DNA of 11,680 bases from Acidobacteria bacterium AH-259-L09 (GTDB lineage Bacteria > Acidobacteriota > UBA6911 > RPQK01), in the NCBI GenBank assembly GCA_027717875.1, contig JALLOL010000061.1, positions 1-11,680 of the forward strand, read 5' to 3'. A model generated the notes under the pieces. That model was given only the letters and a program-made list of their open reading frames with translations, did no database searches and was not told where the DNA came from. The number at the start of each line of letters is the position of its first letter. Positions within the stretch are counted from its first letter, which is position 1. Shown here one piece after another: positions 7,535 through 11,680 of the stretch. The position numbers were made by a program, and so were the translations under genes.

Positions 7535-7805
7535 ACCTGCTACAATTTCACCCTTAAGGTGTTACCGATGTCCTGCTATTTATCAGGTAACCTTTAAAGT
7601 TGAAGGGCGCGAAAGGGTCAAAACGCCCGCAGGAGATTTCAATTGCTATAAGGTTGAGATGGACGTTGACTTGGGCTTTCTAAATCTGTTTAAGGTCTTT
7701 GTTCCAGACACCCATTTCTGGTTTACCGTTGATCCACCCCATTTTTGGGTCCGCTATGAGGGACTGGAAAGAGGACGCGGCAGCCCTAAGGTGGTGAGAG
7801 CTTCA

Positions 7806-7830
7806 ACCGGCCACCGCGACGGAGGCCGGT
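7806..7830 (+). terminator. Stem-loop after the DUF3108 stump (weak terminator candidate)
   Basis: Perfect 7-base arms (accggcc at 7806-7812, ggccggt at 7824-7830) enclose an 11-base loop. It sits where the DUF3108 gene would normally end. There is no clear T run after it, so it is a poor intrinsic terminator by standard rules. Confidence 0.25.
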
Positions 7831-7854
7831 CGACTTATCTTCGCTGCGATTTGG

Positions 7855-7884
7855 TTGTCAATCAAGCCCGTCTTGGACTAGTAT
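7855..7884 (+). promoter_or_regulatory. Possible sigma-70-type promoter for the radical SAM gene
   Basis: TTGTCA (7855-7860) matches the -35 consensus at five of six positions, and TAGTAT (7879-7884) matches the -10 at four of six, with an 18-base spacer. Transcription would begin around 7890, about 45-50 bases before the start codon. Matches of this quality occur by chance. Confidence 0.28.
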
Positions 7885-7938
7885 CTTTTCAACCATTTTG
7901 ACCTGCGAGAGGACAAACCGAAGGGAGGACTTCCCCAA

Positions 7939-9507
7939 ATGAACATTCTACTCTTCTCCATGCCAGACTCATTTGAGCACATGCCAGCTCTGGCTGTCCG
8001 GATGCCCAATGGGGCTTTGACCTCGCTTGCGGGAAACGTGTATTCGCACCACCGAGTTGCGGTGGCCGATCTAATATTGGTCCAGCGGCACGTCCGTGAA
8101 ACGGTAGAGCGTCTAGTACTCGGGATGGACCCCGAGGTGGTGGGGCTATCGGTCATGACTTTTCAGCGCAAGACAGCACAGAAGATCATCCAATTGGTGC
8201 GTTCACTCCGGCCTAAAGTTCAAATCGTTGTCGGCGGCTATGACCCAAGCCTAGATCCCAGGGCCTATTCTGTTGTGTCCGATGATTGCATGGCTGATTT
8301 TATTGTGCGCGGCGAGGGCGACACTACTTTCCGGGAGTTGTTGCGTGCTCTGGAAAACAAGACCGGCTACGCCCACATCGCGGGCTTGTCTTATCGAGAC
8401 GGCGATCACTTGGCTCATAACCCGGATCGGCCAGTGACAAACCTGGAGTCTGGTGAGATACGGCTCCCTAATCGCGACGCACGCGTGCTAAGCGGCTACA
8501 CGATGCTGGGGCGCCAGGTTGATGTGATTGAAACCTCCCGCGGCTGCACTTTTGATTGCAGCTTCTGTTCGATCATCGAAATGCGCGGGCACAATTTCCA
8601 CACTTACTCCTTTGAGCGGGTCTTGGCGGATATTCGCGACGCCCAAGACCACGGCGCAAAAGTCATTTTCATTGTCGATGACAATATCACACTTAACGTG
8701 CGGCGGTTTGAGGCGCTCTGCCACGAAATCATTAATGCGGGTTTAAACGATGTCGACTATATAGTCCAGGCCATGACTTCCGCCATCGCAAATCATGGCG
8801 AGACCCTGGCGCCCTTGATGCGCAAGGCCGGTTTCCGCTATGCCTTTCTGGGGATCGAAAATATCCTTGACAAAGATCTGAAGTTTCTCCGGGCTCGGTT
8901 TAAGAACACAAGACGCGAGAACGGCCATCGGGTCGGCAATGCGACGATCAAGGCCATCGAATACCTCCATCGAAACAAGATGTACGTGGTTGGCGGTCTG
9001 ATCGTCGGCAACCCGGACGACACTCGAGAATCTATCGAAGCGAACTTGAAGTTTGCGCGGGAATACGTCGACTGGCCCTATATCCAACACCCTACACCCT
9101 ATCCTGGAACACCGATGACAAAGGATCTGCGCAAGAACGGCTTGATCGTGAGTGAGAATTTGCAAGAGTACGATGGGACAACCGCGGTGGTGAGAAGTGC
9201 GCATCTGCCAGCCGAGGAGATTGAGTTCCTAAGGTGGCGGTCCGAGCGTTGGATGAAGCTTCGTCATATGCCAGTGGCCCTCCTACACGATCCGATGTTC
9301 GTGCTCCGTCATGCCCCGAAGATGATTGCACACACCTTTCGTGGATGTACAATCAGATCACTGCTGAGGCTGGGGGGCGAAAGGGAGGCATTCAAGCGTT
9401 ATCGCGCTGTCCGCAAAGCTGAACGCGACTATCTGGACGGGAGGGATACCCCCCATCTAATTTCATCTAATGAGATGAGCCGAAACACTAAAGATGAGAG
9501 AAAATGA
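7939..9507 (+). CDS. B12-binding-fold radical SAM protein
   Basis: This 522-aa protein has the two-domain layout of cobalamin-dependent class B radical SAM enzymes. Residues 1-135 form a Rossmann-like B12-binding fold (MNILLFSMPD, then VVGLSVMTFQ, IVVGGYDPS and ADFIVRGEGDTTF). The usual DxHxxG cobalamin-ligating motif is not evident, which is common in this family. The radical SAM barrel begins near 195, with the [4Fe-4S]-binding CxxxCxxC at C203, C207 and C210 (SRGCTFDCSFC). The IFIVDDNI strand follows, and later GGLIVGNPDDT and HPTPYPGTP, typical of the family. The C-terminal 90 residues are basic and helical. The ATG has a strong ribosome site (aagggagg, 7921-7928). Substrate is unknown: related enzymes methylate or modify lipids, hopanoids, natural products or cofactors. 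The gene is intact but lies between two gene stumps, and its base composition is lower in G+C than the xylA block. Confidence 0.87.
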   Translation: MNILLFSMPDSFEHMPALAVRMPNGALTSLAGNVYSHHRVAVADLILVQRHVRETVERLVLGMDPEVVGLSVMTFQRKTAQKIIQLVRSLRPKVQIVVGGYDPSLDPRAYSVVSDDCMADFIVRGEGDTTFRELLRALENKTGYAHIAGLSYRDGDHLAHNPDRPVTNLESGEIRLPNRDARVLSGYTMLGRQVDVIETSRGCTFDCSFCSIIEMRGHNFHTYSFERVLADIRDAQDHGAKVIFIVDDNITLNVRRFEALCHEIINAGLNDVDYIVQAMTSAIANHGETLAPLMRKAGFRYAFLGIENILDKDLKFLRARFKNTRRENGHRVGNATIKAIEYLHRNKMYVVGGLIVGNPDDTRESIEANLKFAREYVDWPYIQHPTPYPGTPMTKDLRKNGLIVSENLQEYDGTTAVVRSAHLPAEEIEFLRWRSERWMKLRHMPVALLHDPMFVLRHAPKMIAHTFRGCTIRSLLRLGGEREAFKRYRAVRKAERDYLDGRDTPHLISSNEMSRNTKDERK

Positions 9508-9564
9508 GACAAAAAACTCAACGGGGATTAAGGTGTTGTTTTCAAAGATGATAGAAACTCAGAT

Positions 9565-9972
9565 GACCATCATCCTGCCTTCGGCTTCAACTTCGATCCC
9601 AGCCACCTCGGCTACCAGGGCGTCGATTACGTGGAGTTCGTCTACCGGTTCGGCGATCGGATCTGGAACGTCCACGTCAAGGATGTGGGTTGGAGGAAGT
9701 CGCCCGGTGTCTCGGGCACCTTCGGCGGCCACCTCGACTTCGGTGATCGGAGAAGGCACTGGGACTTCCGCTCGCCCGGCCGCGGCGACATCGACTTCGA
9801 GGCCATCATCCGGGCCTTGAACGACGTGGGCTACCAGGGGCCGCTTTCCGTCGAGTGGGAGGACAATGGGATGGATCGTCTTCATGGGGCGAGGGAAGCT
9901 TGCGCGTTCGTGAAGAAACTGGATTTCGACGTCCCGGCGGGCGAGTCCTTCGACGACGCTTTTGCAAGCTAA
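9565..9972 (+). pseudogene. Sugar phosphate isomerase/epimerase (TIM barrel), C-terminal stump
   Basis: Starting around 9565 the plus-strand frame reads [20 protein letters not shown] and continues through [10 protein letters not shown], the glycine-rich FGGHLDFGD segment, [13 protein letters not shown] and [14 protein letters not shown] to a TAA at 9970-9972. These are signature pieces of the C-terminal third of AP-endonuclease-family-2 (xylose-isomerase-like TIM barrel) sugar isomerases/epimerases. The FNFDPSHL aspartate and histidine, the HVKD histidine and the VEWE glutamate are metal-site residues of the family. The N-terminal half, about 200 residues, is missing. Upstream of 9565 the frame runs into a stop at 9529-9531 and unrelated A+T-richer DNA, so this is a breakpoint. 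A GTG at 9631 could start a shorter peptide but lacks a ribosome site. It would have been co-transcribed with xylA, 30 bases downstream. Confidence 0.82.
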
Positions 9973-9982
9973 AAATAGGCCC

Positions 9983-9995
9983 GGAGGGAGGAAGG
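9983..9995 (+). promoter_or_regulatory. Extended ribosome binding site of xylA
   Basis: A purine-rich ggagggaggaagg lies 7 bases before the ATG at 10003 and offers overlapping Shine-Dalgarno cores. It fixes the xylA start and suggests strong translation. Confidence 0.6.
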
Positions 9996-10002
9996 ATCGA
10001 AA

Positions 10003-11337
10003 ATGAAGACTTACTTTCCCGAAGTTTCCGATCCCATCAAATACGAGGGGCCGGAGTCGAAGAACCCCCTCGCCTTCAAGTATTTCGATCGCAACCGGAA
10101 GGTCGGCGAAAAGACCATGGGCGAGCACTTGAAGTTCGCCGTCTGCTACTGGCACACCCTCCGCGGCACGGGGTCCGATCCCTTTGGCGGAGCGAGCTTC
10201 GTACGACCCTGGGGACGGGAGGCCGATCCCCTCGCCGCGGCCGAGTCGACCATGGAAGCCGCCTTCGAGCTCTTCCGGAAGCTCGAGGTCGAGTACTACT
10301 GCTTTCACGACCGTGACGTGGCTCCTGAGGGTGAGACCCCCGCCGAGACGCAAAAGAACCTGGAACACATGGTCAAGAAGGCGGGCCGGATGCAGCAGGA
10401 GGCGGGTGTGAAGCTCCTCTGGGGAACGGCCAACCTCTTCAGCCATCCCCGCTACACCCACGGGGCCGCCACCAACCCCGATCCGCTGGTCTTCGCGCAT
10501 GCGGCGACCCAGGTTCGCCGTGCCATGGACGCGACCGTGGAGCTCGGAGGCACGGCTTACGTCTTCTGGGGCGGAAGGGAAGGCTATTCGACCCTTCTGA
10601 ACACGAACATGAAGCAGGAACGGGAGCAAATGGCCGCCTTCCTGCACATGGCGGCGGATTATGCTGAGCATGCCGGGTTCGAGGGCACGCTTCTCATCGA
10701 GCCCAAGCCCCGGGAGCCGTCGACCCACCAGTACGATTTCGATGCGGCCACGACCCTGGGGTTTCTGAGAGAGTTCGATCTCATCGAGCGCTTCATGCTG
10801 AACATCGAGTGCAACCACGCCACCCTGGCCAGCCATACCTGGGAGCACGACCTGATGACGGCTTCCAATGGCGGGAGGCTCGGGAGCCTCGATATCAACC
10901 GCGGCGATCCGAACCTGGGGTGGGATACGGATCAGTTTCCCACCGATCTCGCGAGCGCCACGATGGCCATGATGGTGATCCTCGAGCAGGGGGGTCTCCG
11001 GGACGGTGGCCTCAACTTCGACGCCAAGGTCCGGCGGGGATCCTTCGACACCCTGGACCTCTTTCACGCCCATCTCGGGGGGATGGATACCTTTGCCCGG
11101 GCGCTCCTCATCGCCGATAAGATGATGCGGGACGGGGTGCTGGCGAAGCCCCTCGACGAGCGCTATGCCGGGTACCGGAAGACCGAGATGGGGCGGAAGA
11201 TCCTGGCCCACGAGACCGCCTTTCCAGAGCTCGAGGACTGGGCGGTTTCCGAAGGTGAGCCCCGGATGGTGAGCGGGCGGCAGGAAGCGCTGGAGAACCT
11301 GGTGAACGACTACGTCTACGGCTCGAGGGTCGAGTGA
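10003..11337 (+). CDS. xylA: Xylose isomerase
   Basis: This 444-aa protein converts D-xylose to D-xylulose in the cytoplasm using two divalent metal ions, and matches the usual length of the longer (class II) xylose isomerases. Visible active-site residues are H102 and D105 in CFHDRD; the EPKPREP segment with E233 and K235; E269 and H272 in NIECNHATLA; D297 in SLDINRGD; D308 and D310 in GWDTDQFP; and D340 in NFDAKVRR. The substrate-pocket motif FWGGREGYSTLLNT (188-201) is intact. The N-terminal start, MKTYFPEVSDPIKYEGPES, is standard for the group. No defects are seen. It follows the truncated isomerase/epimerase by 30 bases, which suggests a former sugar-catabolism operon. No xylulokinase or transporter gene is visible in the window. 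Confidence 0.97.
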   Translation: MKTYFPEVSDPIKYEGPESKNPLAFKYFDRNRKVGEKTMGEHLKFAVCYWHTLRGTGSDPFGGASFVRPWGREADPLAAAESTMEAAFELFRKLEVEYYCFHDRDVAPEGETPAETQKNLEHMVKKAGRMQQEAGVKLLWGTANLFSHPRYTHGAATNPDPLVFAHAATQVRRAMDATVELGGTAYVFWGGREGYSTLLNTNMKQEREQMAAFLHMAADYAEHAGFEGTLLIEPKPREPSTHQYDFDAATTLGFLREFDLIERFMLNIECNHATLASHTWEHDLMTASNGGRLGSLDINRGDPNLGWDTDQFPTDLASATMAMMVILEQGGLRDGGLNFDAKVRRGSFDTLDLFHAHLGGMDTFARALLIADKMMRDGVLAKPLDERYAGYRKTEMGRKILAHETAFPELEDWAVSEGEPRMVSGRQEALENLVNDYVYGSRVE

Positions 11338-11357
11338 GGGAGCCTGATAGTTTTTTT

Positions 11358-11410
11358 CCCGGCGAATTTTGGGAGCCGGGCGCATATCTTCTGAAGGGCG
11401 GTGAGAAGAT
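11358..11410. other. Two tandem stem-loops after xylA
   Basis: The first stem pairs cccggc (11358-11363) with gccggg (11375-11380), loop 11 bases. The second pairs atcttct (11386-11392) with agaagat (11404-11410), also loop 11 bases. A run of seven T lies before, not after, the first stem. Neither has the following T run of a classic intrinsic terminator. They may still serve as a terminator or as mRNA-stabilising structures for xylA. Confidence 0.35.
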
Positions 11411-11523
11411 GGGGACCAACGCCTTCTTCCTCTCCGCGAAGCCCCCAGTTTTCTCGGTGGCCCCTGTCTGGCGGGTCGATGCCCGACATGCTATCCTGTC
11501 GAGCCCACGACAAGGAGGAGAGC

Positions 11524-11680
11524 ATGACGCAAGCACCGGTCGAAGAGCCCGAGCCCCAAGAGCTTCTTCTCAAGATGCTCACCGGCAAATGGGTCTCGCA
11601 AGCCATCTCCGTGGCGGCCAGCCTGGGCGTGGCCGACTGCCTGGCGGAGGGTCCAGTTGCGGCGGAAAAGATCGCCGAGC
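11524..11680 (+). CDS. O-methyltransferase-like protein, N-terminal part only (runs off window)
   Basis: The ATG at 11524 is preceded by an excellent ribosome site (aaggaggag, 11512-11520). The 52 visible codons read MTQAPVEEPEPQELLLKMLT, then GKWVSQAISVAASLGVADCL and AEGPVAAEKIAE. The pattern of a helix with W-x-S-Q-A-I, then AA-x-LG-[VI]-AD-x-L and a GP-x-xx-xx-[IL]A segment, is the winged-helix dimerisation domain at the front of SAM-dependent O-methyltransferases (hydroxyindole/plant-type O-methyltransferase family). The SAM-binding domain lies beyond the window. It is 186 bases from xylA, with stem-loops in between, so it is probably a separate transcription unit. Substrate cannot be guessed. 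Confidence 0.72.
   Translation, partial: MTQAPVEEPEPQELLLKMLTGKWVSQAISVAASLGVADCLAEGPVAAEKIAE

Larger units (their letters stand above)
7560..7901 (+). pseudogene. DUF3108-like protein, C-terminal stump
   Basis: An open frame runs through the right end of IS copy 2 and on to a stop at 7899-7901. Only the part after about 7580 looks like a native protein: VTFKVEGRERVKTPAGDFNCYKVEM, then HFWFTVDPPHFWVRYEGLERG. The pattern V-x-G-x-E-x-V-x-T-P-A-G-x-F-x-C-x-K, followed by a W-F strand and VRYEG, is characteristic of the C-terminal half of DUF3108 proteins, secreted or periplasmic beta-rich proteins of unknown function. Its N-terminal part and signal peptide are missing, lost at or near the IS junction at 7535. 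The original stop was probably near 7800-7830; the residues after GSPKVV look like read-through of non-coding DNA. The exact left border is uncertain. Confidence 0.5.

Noticed and set aside
7554..9537. Ten-base match ttaaggtgtt near 7554 and 9528, on either side of the radical SAM gene
   Set aside because: Too short to argue for a duplicated target site or element ends, and the flanks do not match.
9559..11385. Very long minus-strand open frame (608 codons) opposite xylA and the epimerase stump
   Set aside because: It is antisense to well-conserved xylA with all active-site residues. Its product has no recognisable domain and low-complexity composition, as expected from the third-codon G+C bias of the sense gene.
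11349..11385. Classic intrinsic terminator after xylA
   Set aside because: The T run precedes the G+C-rich stem on the plus strand, and on the minus strand the stem is followed by A residues, so neither orientation gives the standard form. Kept only as a stem-loop.

Overview
This is a bacterial chromosomal segment, fairly G+C-rich, that looks like an accessory, rearranged region in a poorly studied lineage. The XylA style, the DUF3108 fragment, the transposase type and the XPB-type helicase would all fit uncultured soil or subsurface phyla such as Acidobacteriota, Gemmatimonadota or NC10/Rokubacteria-like groups. The assignment is an inference and weak. Few genes are intact, and most junctions between blocks are insertion-sequence ends or gene stumps.

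Layout. (1) 123-1320 (-): an insertion sequence with a full-length DDE integrase-type transposase; its promoter-side end at about 1320 cuts into the next gene. (2) 1323-1679 (+): the C-terminal stump of a SIR2-like protein. (3) 1680-2451: mostly featureless DNA with a 27-base stretch resembling the anticodon-to-T-arm part of a tRNA-Asn. (4) 2452-6717 (+): a tight three-gene operon. It holds a SWIM-zinc-finger-family C-terminal-type gene with two apparent single-base frameshifts, a 636-aa XPB/Ssl2 N-terminal-like (Helicase_C_3) protein, and a 558-aa XPB-type DNA helicase. Gene junctions are a 4-base ATGA overlap and a 3-base gap. (5) 6745-7534 (-): a second, diverged copy of the same IS type, internally deleted but keeping inverted-repeat ends. 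(6) 7535-7901 (+): a DUF3108-like C-terminal stump. (7) 7939-9507 (+): an intact B12-binding-fold radical SAM protein. (8) 9565-9972 (+): the C-terminal stump of a sugar phosphate isomerase/epimerase. (9) 10003-11337 (+): intact xylose isomerase XylA. (10) 11524 to the window end (+): the start of an O-methyltransferase-like gene.

How the genes fit together. The helicase and its XPB-N-like partner would act on DNA, in repair or possibly defence. The same pair is adjacent in mycobacteria, so the pairing is not new. The upstream SWIM-family gene, the neighbouring SIR2 stump, the tRNA-like fragment and the two same-orientation IS copies around the block make it look like a mobile or defence-island cargo. 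The XylA/epimerase pair is ordinary sugar catabolism whose upstream part was lost at a breakpoint near 9565. This breakpoint is also where composition changes from lower to clearly higher G+C.

The best candidate for something under-described is the SWIM-family/XPB-N/XPB module on an IS-bounded segment. Its function cannot be settled from sequence alone.
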